DNA of 64,000 bases from Arthrobacter psychrochitiniphilus. GTDB lineage: Bacteria; Actinomycetota; Actinomycetes; Actinomycetales; Micrococcaceae. The translations under genes and the position numbers were made by a program. Shown here one piece after another: positions 40,866 through 49,944 of the stretch. Positions within the stretch are counted from its first letter, which is position 1; the number at the start of each line of letters is the position of its first letter. The DNA lies in contig NZ_QHLZ01000005.1 of NCBI RefSeq assembly GCF_003185915.1, positions 268,002 through 332,001 of the forward strand. Reading direction: 5' to 3'. The notes beneath the pieces are model-generated. The model searched no databases. It saw only the letters and a list, made by a program, of their open reading frames with translations, and was not told the DNA's origin.

Positions 40866-41843
40866 ATGCGCGCCCTAATGCACACTACGTTCGGCGATCC
40901 CTCGGAAGTCCTCACCGTTGAGAACGTCCCCGTCCCAGAACCCGGCGACGGCGAAGTCCGGGTCCGGCTGCTCCTATCCCCCATCCATAACCACGATCTA
41001 TGGACGATTCGCGGCACCTACGGCTTTAAGCCTGAACTTCCCGCGCGCGCCGGGTCCGAAGCCGTAGGTGTCATTGACTCCATCGGGGCTGGGGTCACGG
41101 AGCTGAAGGTTGGCCAACGCGTTGCCACCGGTGGCACCTTTGGGGTGTGGGCCGAGCAATTCATCGCACAGGCTGCGGCACTCATTCCTGTGGATGACAG
41201 TATTTCCGACGAGGTGGCTGCACAACTAGTGTCAATGCCCTTCAGCGCTATCAGCCTTCTAGACTCCCTAAAGCTGAACACGGGCGACTGGTTTGTGCAG
41301 AACGCCGCCAATGGGACCGTGGGGCGCCTCCTAGCGCAACTCGCCCAGGCCCGCGGGATCAACGTTATTGGTCTTGTCCGGCGCAGTGCTGGCATTGCCG
41401 AGCTTGCCGCACAGGGAATCAACAACATCGTTGCCACAGACACTGACCAATGGCCCGGGCAAGTGCGGGCCATCGCAGGCGATGCACACCTTGGAGTTGG
41501 TATTGATTCCGTTGGTGGACGTGCCAGCGGGGAAGTCCTCTCGCTCCTGGCAGAGAACGCCACGTTGGTTGTGTTCGGCGCCATGGCCTCTCCCATCATG
41601 GAGATCGGCTCCGGAGATGTCATTTTCAAACAGGCAACTGTTCGCGGATTCTGGGGAAGCAAGGTCAGCACGTCCATGCCTGCCCCACAGCGCGGTGCGC
41701 TGTTAGGTGAACTGGTCGGGTACATCAGCAGTGGCGTGCTGACACTTCCCGTGGAAGCGAGCTACTCCTTCGACGAGGCCAAAACTGCAGCCAAGGCAAA
41801 CTTCACACCTGGCCGCACCGGCAAAGTCATGCTGCACCCCTAA
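40866..41843 (+). CDS. Quinone oxidoreductase-like MDR enzyme
   Basis: Medium-chain reductase of 325 residues without structural-zinc cysteines. RAGSEAVGVIDSIG, VQNAANGTVGRLLAQLAQARG (nucleotide-binding region) and GIDSVGGRASGEVL resemble enoyl/quinone reductases of the MDR superfamily. Likely NADPH-dependent reduction of an electrophilic substrate; no substrate can be named. It follows ohr by 102 bases with no terminator seen, so it may share the peroxide response. Confidence 0.85.
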   Translation: MRALMHTTFGDPSEVLTVENVPVPEPGDGEVRVRLLLSPIHNHDLWTIRGTYGFKPELPARAGSEAVGVIDSIGAGVTELKVGQRVATGGTFGVWAEQFIAQAAALIPVDDSISDEVAAQLVSMPFSAISLLDSLKLNTGDWFVQNAANGTVGRLLAQLAQARGINVIGLVRRSAGIAELAAQGINNIVATDTDQWPGQVRAIAGDAHLGVGIDSVGGRASGEVLSLLAENATLVVFGAMASPIMEIGSGDVIFKQATVRGFWGSKVSTSMPAPQRGALLGELVGYISSGVLTLPVEASYSFDEAKTAAKANFTPGRTGKVMLHP

Positions 41844-41935
41844 CACTATGAAGCTTTGGTCTGCATGAGCTCGAAGTTTTTCTGCGGTGAGGTGTTGCTC
41901 TGTGGCGCAGCACTGGTGCCCGCTAGGGTGGGTTT

Positions 41936-42853
41936 ATGCAGATTGAAGTGATCATCACCGGGTGGGAGCAAGGCTGTTGTGGGGCCCCTTTTCAGGTAGG
42001 TTCTCCCATGACATGGAAGCTCCAGGCCGAGGATCCAGCGCAGAAGCACGCGGATGCTCTTCCTCGGTTCCAGGAGGAGCATCATGAACAGACCCCAGAA
42101 GACGTACCTCAGTGGGATGTAACAGGTGTGGTTGTTGCCATCACGGGCATCAACTATCCAAGCCTGCCCATCACGGGGGAGCCACGGTCTTTCACCCCGG
42201 ACACCGAGCATCCACAAGACTGTGCCATTTCTTCTGTAGGCGAGCCTGCTGAGCCTGATTTTGAGCAGTACAGCGTGGTCTTTGAGGTGGCTGAGGATGC
42301 CGAACTGCCTCCCTATGCCCCGGAGGAAACACTGCGGCAGATTGAGTTCGAGGCCATAGCTGAGGAACTCAACCACGCACGCATGCATGACGGAGTTGGT
42401 GTGGTGCTGGAAGCTCTCGCCGATCATGCCCAGAACAGCTACGGCACAGTTGCCCGCATAACTCGCGAAGCCAATAGGTCAGCGGTTACCGCGGAGCCTC
42501 ACAACACGGAGGCCACGGCCATTCGCTGGGCGCGCAGCAGCGCGAACGACGACGGGATACTGGTTACCGTTGGCGATGGAACCTGGCTGCTACCGGCCAC
42601 GGCCGCTGATGCCGATTCTGTGGGAGAGTTCCTTCTTGCTGCTGCGCAAGGACGGGTGGCAGAACACGTCAGGCCTGGCGAGGGCAAGGCCCAATATCTC
42701 GCAACAGAGTTTCAGGGAACAGATGGGCATCTCTGGTCAGTGAAAACAGAGTTCGAACCCTTCGATTCTGGAAATGGAGTCTTTGCCGTTGTTGGCATGC
42801 TCTGGGAACGCGTGCAACGAGGGGAACACCGCTACCAGAAGTGGGAGCGCTGA
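41936..42853 (+). CDS. Hypothetical protein, DUF6578-like
   Basis: A 305-residue acidic soluble protein. The first part (MQIEVIITGWEQGCCGAPF, VGSPMTWKL) resembles the actinobacterial DUF6578 family as I recall it, with two adjacent Cys. The last 150 residues have mixed alpha/beta character (TWLLPATAADADSVGEFLL). No catalytic motif, signal or membrane segment was recognised, and the function is unknown. Confidence 0.65.
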   Translation: MQIEVIITGWEQGCCGAPFQVGSPMTWKLQAEDPAQKHADALPRFQEEHHEQTPEDVPQWDVTGVVVAITGINYPSLPITGEPRSFTPDTEHPQDCAISSVGEPAEPDFEQYSVVFEVAEDAELPPYAPEETLRQIEFEAIAEELNHARMHDGVGVVLEALADHAQNSYGTVARITREANRSAVTAEPHNTEATAIRWARSSANDDGILVTVGDGTWLLPATAADADSVGEFLLAAAQGRVAEHVRPGEGKAQYLATEFQGTDGHLWSVKTEFEPFDSGNGVFAVVGMLWERVQRGEHRYQKWER

Positions 42854-42935
42854 CACACTTCCTCTCAAAAATTCTCGGCTCCTGGCAAATAGGGAATGGG
42901 GCAACTCCGGTGGACTGGCGAGCCATGCCGTCAAC

Positions 42936-43085
42936 GAATAAAAGGCAGCTCGCCGGGCCGCCTTCAGCGAGGCCGAGCGGTTGTGGCAAGAAGGCACCGC
43001 CGCCCGCGCCGGCTTCGACCCCAAGTTCGGTGGCTGGGCCGTGCTCATCTTCGCTGGAGGGATCCGGAAGCGGCCTGAGGAATAA
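42936..43085 (+). pseudogene. Possible 3' fragment of an unknown gene
   Basis: One frame between a TAA near 42939 and the TAA at 43083-43085 reads AAFSEAERLWQEGTAARAGF followed by DPKFGGWAVLIFAGG, a protein-like composition with no start codon or ribosome-binding site. It may be the tail of a lost gene. The rest of the 42854-43123 gap shows nothing else. Confidence 0.3.
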
Positions 43086-43123
43086 AGCGGTTCTGCCGAG
43101 ACTTTCAGCATCCCACCAAGGAG

Positions 43124-44737
43124 TCAGTCGTTGGGTTGGTCCGTTCGCCTTCCAGCACCATCTCCATCAGCAGTTTCGCCCTCTGTATCGGCAAAGGTGC
43201 GCTGGTAGAGGTCCTTGCCGTAGCTGGTGGGTAGCGGTGCTGCGGGGATGAGCCGGAAGGGTCGTTGCCCGTCCGTGCCGCGTTCGGCACGGAGGAATAC
43301 GGTGGTGTCCGTATGCTCCTGGTGGTAGCGGTGGGCAAGGGTGTAGAGGTGGGTGACAAACACCATCTTGATATCGATGTCCCTCATGGCGTGAATAAAA
43401 CCGTCCGCAATCTCGGAAGCTTCCCTCTCGTTAGTGGCGGCGAATGACTCGTTGCACAGAAGCATGGCGCCAGGAGCCATCGCCGGGACGAGGGAGCTCA
43501 TCCGTGCCAACTCTTCGTCGAATTTCCCACTTGTCATGGTGGCGTCCTCCTCACGCTTGTAGTGCGTGAACACACCAGTGGTGACTGTGGCAGAAAATGA
43601 TTCAGCGGGGGCAGCCATGCCCGCTTGCATCATGATTTGTGCCAGACCAAGGCTGCGCAGAAACGTTGATTTCCCGCCCTGGTTGGCGCCTGTAATGATC
43701 AGCAGCGGTTTGTTTTCTGCTCTGAGCTCGTTGCCTTGCACCCGCCCGCGCACACGCAGCGAGAGGCACGGATCGAATAAGGCTTGCGCGCTCCAAACGT
43801 TACGTCCCAGCGGGTGGGGATCGGGTAGGCATTCCGGTTCGCCTTTGGCCGAGAGTTGCTCGTGGAGGTTTAGGGATCCCAGGTAGAAGCCGAGTTCGTT
43901 GCGTAGGGAGGTGAAGAAGTTGAGGATATGGTCTGTGGATTGTCCTAGTGCGTTCGCAGCAAGATTCACTCCGCGGTCCCGAAGCCGGCCCAGTGCTTCT
44001 CCTCCGGCTTCATCACGCGGTGCCACGGTGTAGCTGTAGGTGGGCTTGCCAAGCATAGAGTGCCGCAACCGGAAGCGGCGGTTGTCTGGCTGCGGGGATC
44101 GCAGAACGTACTCTATGCCTTGACCGCCTCTGCCAAGGCTGGCACTCATCAGAACACCGTCGTTGAATCGAAGGTAGCGCAGGTGCTGGTGCATCTCATC
44201 GAAGTAGTCCTCGTCCAACTCACGGCGGACAGTTTCGAAGAATCGGGTAAACCCTTCAGAGTTAAACAGGTTGGCATTCTCTTCGGTGAGTGTCCGCAAC
44301 CGGCTGAGCAAGGGAAGGAATGTTTCGGCTCTGGTGATCGAGGTATGCAGCAGGGAGGAGCTGTTGTGCGTCATGAAGAAATTGTTGTGGAATATTTTCC
44401 GCTCCTCCACGATGGCCTGCACCGCCAGTTTGTAAAACTCGCGGACTAGCTCAGGCTGCGCCAACACATCAGTAAGTACCGCTTGGCGGTAGCGGATCGC
44501 CTCCACATTGCTCAGGCCGGTGAGCATGGCCGAACGGGCCGCAACATAGATCACTGGGTCATCAAGTGCCATCGCATGCCAGAGGGTCTCCAGTTCGAGA
44601 TCGGAAATCAGGTCTTGTTGACCGATGAGTGGCTCATTCACGCGGCCTTGGCGGCGGGCATAAGGCCTTTCCAAGGATTCCAAAAGGTCAGCGTCTATCT
44701 GAAAGTCTTGGTCCTTGAACATCAGCAGGGCCTTCAT
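43124..44737 (-). CDS. MutS-like ATPase, second gene of a pair
   Basis: 537 residues. The C-terminal part is a MutS-type ATPase: Walker A TGANQGGKST (349-358), a FTHYKREEDATMTSGKFDEEL region equivalent to the MutS signature loops, Walker B MLLCNESFAATNE with Asn-Glu (429-430) where MutS has Asp-Glu, and VFVTHLYTLAHRY as the switch His region. The N-terminal 330 residues are helical and look like a MutS core/lever; the mismatch-binding and connector domains of MutS1 and the Smr domain of MutS2 are absent. It overlaps the upstream MutS-like gene by four bases, so the two probably form a heterodimer. Function unknown. Confidence 0.88.
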   Translation of the reverse strand: MKALLMFKDQDFQIDADLLESLERPYARRQGRVNEPLIGQQDLISDLELETLWHAMALDDPVIYVAARSAMLTGLSNVEAIRYRQAVLTDVLAQPELVREFYKLAVQAIVEERKIFHNNFFMTHNSSSLLHTSITRAETFLPLLSRLRTLTEENANLFNSEGFTRFFETVRRELDEDYFDEMHQHLRYLRFNDGVLMSASLGRGGQGIEYVLRSPQPDNRRFRLRHSMLGKPTYSYTVAPRDEAGGEALGRLRDRGVNLAANALGQSTDHILNFFTSLRNELGFYLGSLNLHEQLSAKGEPECLPDPHPLGRNVWSAQALFDPCLSLRVRGRVQGNELRAENKPLLIITGANQGGKSTFLRSLGLAQIMMQAGMAAPAESFSATVTTGVFTHYKREEDATMTSGKFDEELARMSSLVPAMAPGAMLLCNESFAATNEREASEIADGFIHAMRDIDIKMVFVTHLYTLAHRYHQEHTDTTVFLRAERGTDGQRPFRLIPAAPLPTSYGKDLYQRTFADTEGETADGDGAGRRTDQPND

Positions 44738-46341
44738 GATGACCCTGCCTCCTCGGTGCCACGGTGGGCTGCTATTCTCTCGTAGGTCAACCCGTATTTA
44801 TCCGCAATGGCATGGGCGTAGGCTCGCCCGTTTGCTTTGATGCGGATAACTTTGTGTGTGCGGATGGCCGGGTCATGGGGATCTACTTGGCTGACCATGC
44901 TGACAGTCTTGTGGTTCAGGGTGGAGAGTTCGTCAAGGAAAGTGACGCACACTCCCAGCGCGTCCAGCTCAGTAACCCGCTGCAGGATTTTGCTACTCAG
45001 ATAGACGGCATCGGCCACCGTGGTGGAGTTGAACACCTCATTCAGTACCATCAGGCTTGCCGGCGTAGCCAAGGCCAGATCGGCGTGCAGCCGGTTCAGT
45101 TCATCCTGTAGCTTGCCTGCCAGGGTGGCGAGATCCTCTTCCTTTTCGAAATGGGTGAAGATCTGATCACACAAGAACAGACGCACCTCCCTCCCCGGAA
45201 CAGGGCAGCCAAGCCGCGCTAAATGATGCAACTGGCCAATGGTTCGGGCCAAGGTGGTTTTGCCACCGTTATTGGGACCGGAGATGACCAGAATGCGTTC
45301 AGGCCCACTAAGCGTGATGTCGTTGGCGACCACTGTGTTAACCTGGCCGATCATTTGGGCGGCTAACGCAAGATCGAAGGTATCCAGAACCTGCTCGGCC
45401 TTGTTTATGAGTGAAACACGGGGGTAGCTGAAGTTGAGCCCGGCCTTGCGCAGCGGGCGAATGTATTTCAGGTAGCTTAGGTAGAACTGGAATTCGCGGT
45501 CGGCAAGGGCCACAGTCTCATCCATGTAGTCATGGTGCTGCTGGCAGAAGGTATCAAGTGCGGCGAACAATTCTGGATACAGCTTGGCAACCATGCCCAA
45601 GATATTCAGGTTGGCGAAGTCTTCTTCCTTCCAGTCCGGGCGTGTGTCGCGGTAATCGCTCTGTGCTCCCTGCTGGAAACGCTCGAATGTTCCAGTGACC
45701 TGATCGCTGTAATTTGCCTGGTCTTCGAAGCGGCCCACTGTGACCTTGTCACCCTTCACTAAGATTGCGTACTCCACGGAATCCAGTGCTTCCTTTAGTT
45801 TCCGTGATTCCGAGAGCATCAAGGTAAAAGCCGCCGAGGCCAGATACTTTTGGAGGTGGTCGGACAGCCCGAGCAGGCCCAAAGAGCCCACGCCTACCGT
45901 TTGCAGGCCCTCCGAGAAGGTCATTACACTCTGGCAGTACTTTTCAACGGCGTTGAGGAACCACAGCGCCCGGTGGTAGTGAGAGTAATCCTGATGCTCC
46001 GTCGCCATCTCTTGGGTGCGGTATGTGAAGTCCGCCACCAGTGTCTGGGACTCGAACGCTGACACCAGCTCGCGTACCTCGCGGCGCTCCAAATCCTCAA
46101 ACACACCCTGCCGGTAGCGCACCGCATCAACGTCCCGCAACGGACGGTAGAAGAAAGGTCCCAGCCTGTACCGGTCCTTGCCGGTCACAGCTGCCACCAC
46201 CTGATCCAGGTTCAGATCGGAGAAATACCCGGGCTGCGTACCCTGATCCACACCCAGCGGCACCCGTCCAGTGAAAAGGATGCTGTGCGCATGATGACCC
46301 AAGGCTGAGGAGCGAGGAACTTCGCCACTAACAACCATCAC
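44734..46341 (-). CDS. MutS-like ATPase, first gene of a pair
   Basis: 535 residues. Walker A SGPNNGGKTT (354-363), then LCDQIFTHFEKEEDLATLAGKL, Walker B SLMVLNEVFNSTT with Asn-Glu (434-435) instead of Asp-Glu, and CVTFLDELSTL at the switch position, which lacks the His seen in the partner. The N-terminal half is helical with GPFFYRPLRDVDAVRYRQGVFEDL, equivalent to the core domain start of MutS. No mismatch-recognition domain. GTG 46341 or ATG 46338 can serve as start after GTAGGCGG. Divergent from an acyl-CoA ligase. Confidence 0.88.
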   Translation of the reverse strand: MMVVSGEVPRSSALGHHAHSILFTGRVPLGVDQGTQPGYFSDLNLDQVVAAVTGKDRYRLGPFFYRPLRDVDAVRYRQGVFEDLERREVRELVSAFESQTLVADFTYRTQEMATEHQDYSHYHRALWFLNAVEKYCQSVMTFSEGLQTVGVGSLGLLGLSDHLQKYLASAAFTLMLSESRKLKEALDSVEYAILVKGDKVTVGRFEDQANYSDQVTGTFERFQQGAQSDYRDTRPDWKEEDFANLNILGMVAKLYPELFAALDTFCQQHHDYMDETVALADREFQFYLSYLKYIRPLRKAGLNFSYPRVSLINKAEQVLDTFDLALAAQMIGQVNTVVANDITLSGPERILVISGPNNGGKTTLARTIGQLHHLARLGCPVPGREVRLFLCDQIFTHFEKEEDLATLAGKLQDELNRLHADLALATPASLMVLNEVFNSTTVADAVYLSSKILQRVTELDALGVCVTFLDELSTLNHKTVSMVSQVDPHDPAIRTHKVIRIKANGRAYAHAIADKYGLTYERIAAHRGTEEAGSS

Positions 46342-46380
46342 GCCACCGCCTACATATCGAAAGAGCAGGGCCCATCAACT

Positions 46381-46401
46381 CTGTGCCCATGATAGGCACA
46401 G
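46381..46401. promoter_or_regulatory. Dyad between the MutS-like pair and the acyl-CoA ligase
   Basis: CTGTGCC (46381-46387) and GGCACAG (46395-46401) form a perfect 7-base dyad around CATGATA in the 112-base divergent gap. It may be an operator for either direction. It does not resemble BirA or BioQ boxes. Confidence 0.4.
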
Positions 46402-46453
46402 TCCAGCGGCATAAAGGAGAGCTGAGTGAATTTTCGCCCTAGGATAATAGGAA

Positions 46454-47890
46454 ATGCCTTTCAAAGACCAGCTCAAGCAGTGGGCCACGCAACGGCCAGA
46501 CCACCCGGCAGTGATTGCCGGGGCGCAATCCATGAGCTATTCCCAGTTGCTGGCCAGCCTCCAGAGCCAACCACAGCCAGGACGGCAGGGGATTTCCGTC
46601 ATCAATGAGCCCACCGGTGCAGAGCTGGTGGTGCAGTTTTGCGCCGCTGTCTTTCAGGGGCGCACCGCTATGGTGCTCGACGCCGGATGGCCGCAAACGC
46701 ACCAGCACCAGCTCCGTGAGCTGGCCCTGACCTGGGCCGGGCACATCGGCTCCGGTGAGCGACCTTTCCTGCTAGGCCTATCCTCGGGGACGAGTAACAT
46801 CCCCAAGGGTTTCCTCCGCAACGCGGCATCCTGGCGGGAATCATTTGAAGAAAGCTCCCGGTACTTTTGTCTCTCAGATTCAACGCGCACCTTGGCTCCG
46901 GGGCCGCTGTCTGCAAGCATGAACCTCTATGCGCTGGGCGAGTCTCTGTTCACCGGCGGAACCCTTGTTGTCCTCCCACAGTTCAGCGCCGATGCTGCCA
47001 TAGAAGCCATCACGGACCACGCGGTCAACCGGCTCGTGCTGGTGCCAGCAGTGCTGGACATCATAGTGCGGCGCGCACTAGCAACCGGTGCGGACGGGGG
47101 AATGCTCCAACACATTCTCTGTGCCGGTTCGGCACTCTCTCAAGAAGTCATAGAGCTGGCACGGACGTGGGCTCCCAACGCTAGAGTCCAGCAGTACTAC
47201 GGCGCCGCCGAGCTCGGTTTTGTCACCGCTTCGCCAGTGCAAGCTCTCGAAGCCACACAGCCTCCCGGCACTTCAAGCACTGACGGCGGTGCCGTAACTA
47301 GCGGTGGGGTGGGCCTGCCCTTTCCTGGGGTTCAGCTGAGCATCCGCGGCGAGGACGGTGGGGAAGTTCCGGCCGGGGAGGAGGGACTGGTCAGTGTCAA
47401 GAGCCCCTATATCGCCCAAGGCTACGCCTGGGGTGATGACGGGCTCGCCTTCCGTGCATTGGGAGACAACGGCTGGCACACGGTGCACGACCGTGGCAGC
47501 ATCGACCCGGAGGGTTTCCTCCACCTAGCCGGGCGGGCCAGCGATATGATCATCACCGCCGGCAACAACGTTTATCCGCATGCGGTGGAACAGGCCTTGC
47601 GCAGCGGGGTTGATTCAGGGGCGCAAATTCTCGTGGTGGGCATTCCGGACACCGTCCGGGGGCAAAGGGTGGTGGCCGCTTTTTATCCAGCGAGGCAAGC
47701 ACAGGGCCATGCCAGCGCTGGGATTCTCCCGTCTCTGCGTGCGGCTGCCGCTTCATTACCGGCAAGCCACCGCCCCTTGCATTTCTATGAGCTGGGTGAG
47801 TTACCGCTGACAGGCAGCGCCAAGATCAGTAGGGTGCGCTTGGCCCAATGGATTGTAGAAGGAGACCCCCGTGCCAGACGCCGGACATGA
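46454..47890 (+). CDS. AMP-forming acyl-CoA ligase (YhfT-like)
   Basis: 478-residue adenylate-forming enzyme. The motifs are LSSGTSNIPKGF (P-loop), YYGAAELGF, HDRGSIDPEGFLHLAGRASD and the catalytic Lys region LTGSAKISRV. It would activate a carboxylic acid to its CoA ester. With the overlapping thiolase and nearby bioYMN it mirrors the B. subtilis yhfT-yhfS-yhfU set in the biotin regulon, so a pimelate-type acid is a plausible but unproven substrate. ATG 46454 is used; a strong AAGGAG lies further upstream before a GTG (46426) in another frame. Confidence 0.87.
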   Translation: MPFKDQLKQWATQRPDHPAVIAGAQSMSYSQLLASLQSQPQPGRQGISVINEPTGAELVVQFCAAVFQGRTAMVLDAGWPQTHQHQLRELALTWAGHIGSGERPFLLGLSSGTSNIPKGFLRNAASWRESFEESSRYFCLSDSTRTLAPGPLSASMNLYALGESLFTGGTLVVLPQFSADAAIEAITDHAVNRLVLVPAVLDIIVRRALATGADGGMLQHILCAGSALSQEVIELARTWAPNARVQQYYGAAELGFVTASPVQALEATQPPGTSSTDGGAVTSGGVGLPFPGVQLSIRGEDGGEVPAGEEGLVSVKSPYIAQGYAWGDDGLAFRALGDNGWHTVHDRGSIDPEGFLHLAGRASDMIITAGNNVYPHAVEQALRSGVDSGAQILVVGIPDTVRGQRVVAAFYPARQAQGHASAGILPSLRAAAASLPASHRPLHFYELGELPLTGSAKISRVRLAQWIVEGDPRARRRT

Positions 47891-49154
47891 TGGAATACAC
47901 AATGATCCACGGAGAACTCCTGTGGTGCTGCTGGCTAGGCGGTTGCCTAACGCCAAGGCCGGGGGAGCCTATAAGAATCACAGGGCACATGATCTCGCCG
48001 CAGCGGTGATCAGCCACCTCGTGATGGAATCCGGGATCAACCCGCTGGCCATCAACGATGTCATCTTGGGCAATGCCACCGGTGGTGGAGGAAACGTTGC
48101 GCGGCTGGCAGCCCTGACTGCCGGGCTGGCCGAGAGTGTGCCGGGGTTGAGCGTTGACCGGCAGTGCGGATCCGGTTTGGAAGCGATCATTTTGGCCTGC
48201 CGTCTGATCCAAGCCGGAGCGGGTGAGCTGTATCTTGCCGGCGGCGTGGAAAGTATCAGTACCGCTCCCGCCAGGGCGCATAGGAACGCAGAGGGCGCCT
48301 TGGAGTTCTATGACCGCGCCCAATTCGCCCCGCTGGCAACAGGGGATCCGGATGCCGGTGTGGCTGCGGAAAATGTGGCCCGCCACTATGGCATCACCCG
48401 TGCACGGCAAGACGCCTACGCCATGGAAAGTCACACACGAGCACTCGCTGCCCAGCGCAACGCCGCCTTCGCCAGCGAACTTGTGCCCTTCGCGGACCTT
48501 GCTGCGGATCAAGGCATCCGTGGCAACCTCAACGCGAGGCTCATGGCACGCTTCCCACCGGCTTTTGTTGCGGGCGGAAGCGTCACAGCCGGTAACTCGT
48601 GCCCGTTCAGTGATGGGGCTGCAGTGGCTGTTGTCACCTCGCTGGAGCATGCCAGGACACTCGTGGCAGCGGGAGATACAGATACTGGTGCCAGTGTGGG
48701 GTTGGCGTTTCGGGCAAGTGCCGTTGCCGGCAATGATCCGAATCTATTGGGAGTGGGTGCGGCCCGCGCCATGGAGCTTCTTCTTGCCAGTACTGGTCTG
48801 GGGATCGAACAGGTGCGCCATTCCCGCGTGGAGTTCAACGAGGCCTTTGCCGCCCAAGTACTTGCCGTGGCGGACCTGCTGGATCTGGACCCGGTGCTGT
48901 TCAACCACGACGGCGGTGCGTTGGCTTTGGGGCATCCGTACGGCGCCTCCGGGGCTGTCCTTGTAACGCGGCTGCTCGCTCAAGTGCAGGCAACGTCCCA
49001 ACAAACCCCGGAGGCCAAGTCCCAGCCTGCGCTGGAGACCGGGTCCCAGGCTAGGGCGGCCGCCGGTCAGGACGCCTTCGCGATGCTCAGCATGGCAGGG
49101 GGGATGGGGCTGGCTGCCCACTTCCAAACTGTGGATTTGCGTCCACAACGCTAG
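47871..49154 (+). CDS. Thiolase-family acyltransferase (YhfS-like) with altered second Cys
   Basis: 427 residues. The nucleophilic Cys is in SVDRQCGSGLEA, and NEAFAAQ and GGALALGHPYGASGA supply the catalytic Asn and His. The final thiolase motif, normally CxGGGMG, reads LSMAGGMG, so the usual base Cys is Ser; activity may be altered. A Gln/Ser/Pro-rich insertion of about 30 residues precedes this motif. GTG 47871 follows AGAAGGAGAC and overlaps the ligase gene by 20 bases. Probably acts with the ligase on the same acyl-CoA. Confidence 0.88.
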   Translation: MPDAGHDGIHNDPRRTPVVLLARRLPNAKAGGAYKNHRAHDLAAAVISHLVMESGINPLAINDVILGNATGGGGNVARLAALTAGLAESVPGLSVDRQCGSGLEAIILACRLIQAGAGELYLAGGVESISTAPARAHRNAEGALEFYDRAQFAPLATGDPDAGVAAENVARHYGITRARQDAYAMESHTRALAAQRNAAFASELVPFADLAADQGIRGNLNARLMARFPPAFVAGGSVTAGNSCPFSDGAAVAVVTSLEHARTLVAAGDTDTGASVGLAFRASAVAGNDPNLLGVGAARAMELLLASTGLGIEQVRHSRVEFNEAFAAQVLAVADLLDLDPVLFNHDGGALALGHPYGASGAVLVTRLLAQVQATSQQTPEAKSQPALETGSQARAAAGQDAFAMLSMAGGMGLAAHFQTVDLRPQR

Positions 49155-49209
49155 GGCTACGGCTGCAACACTGGGTTTGCGCTCATCACGCCCGCTTGCG
49201 CCAGTAGCG

Positions 49210-49944
49210 CTAGGGGAGGGATTCGCCGTCGTGCTTGAGTGTGTTGGGCTTGAGGGAGTTGTGCTCGCTGGCGGGGAGCCCAGGGGAGTGGGGTGCAACG
49301 TCAAAGGGTTCGGGATCGCCGAGGCCGCGGGCCGCCAGGGCTTCTCCGGTGGCCCGTGCGTAGGCCACGGTGGCAATCACCACGGGCAGTGAACGGGCCA
49401 GTAAATTGCGCTCCAGGCCACGGGCCCGGGCGGCGTCGCGCACGTCGGCAAAGGCACCAATGACAAACGGTATGCTGCGCAGCATCAGGGCCACCGTGAG
49501 GGAAAAGCGTTCGGGATCGGCGCCAAAACGCTGCAAGGGCTGGACCAGTGCCGAGAGCCCGTCAAGAAGTTCGTCCACGGGCGTGGTGGCGGTGAGAATG
49601 TTGGAGGCCAGGACGGTGGCCACAATGGCCGCAACAACCTGCCACGCCACCACAGGCCCGTGTTGCCACCACTGATATCCGCCAATGAGTACCAAGAACA
49701 CCAGCATCATCCGGATGGCACGCCACAGTCGTTGCCAGGACAAACCCGCCACAAAGTGCGCGGCTGTCACAGCCACCAGCGTTGCCGTGGTAATCCACGC
49801 ACCCACCAGGGTTGAGATCATCGGCGAGGCCAAGCACAGTACCGCCACCGCCAAGAGCAGAACAGCTTTGGCGGCGAGGGGCATGCGGTGGATCACGGAG
49901 GAGCCACGGACGTACCCGGCCACCATGAAGGCGTGCCCGCGCAC
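49210..49944 (-). CDS. bioN: ECF transporter T component, biotin-type (BioN)
   Basis: Membrane coupling protein of 244 residues. Hydrophobic segments lie in the first 130 residues, and the coupling motif ARARGLE (about residue 185) plus a second helix with ALAARGLGD match the two Ala-Arg-Gly motifs by which EcfT grips the ATPases. It starts at GTG 49944, overlapping the BioM stop by one base (TAGTG). Together with BioM and BioY it makes a biotin importer. Confidence 0.9.
   Translation of the reverse strand: MRGHAFMVAGYVRGSSVIHRMPLAAKAVLLLAVAVLCLASPMISTLVGAWITTATLVAVTAAHFVAGLSWQRLWRAIRMMLVFLVLIGGYQWWQHGPVVAWQVVAAIVATVLASNILTATTPVDELLDGLSALVQPLQRFGADPERFSLTVALMLRSIPFVIGAFADVRDAARARGLERNLLARSLPVVIATVAYARATGEALAARGLGDPEPFDVAPHSPGLPASEHNSLKPNTLKHDGESLP

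Noticed and set aside
46426..46608. 60-codon frame started by a GTG behind a strong AAGGAG before the acyl-CoA ligase
   Set aside because: Most of it overlaps the ligase in another frame and has no protein-like character; however, it leaves open whether the ligase start is exactly 46454.
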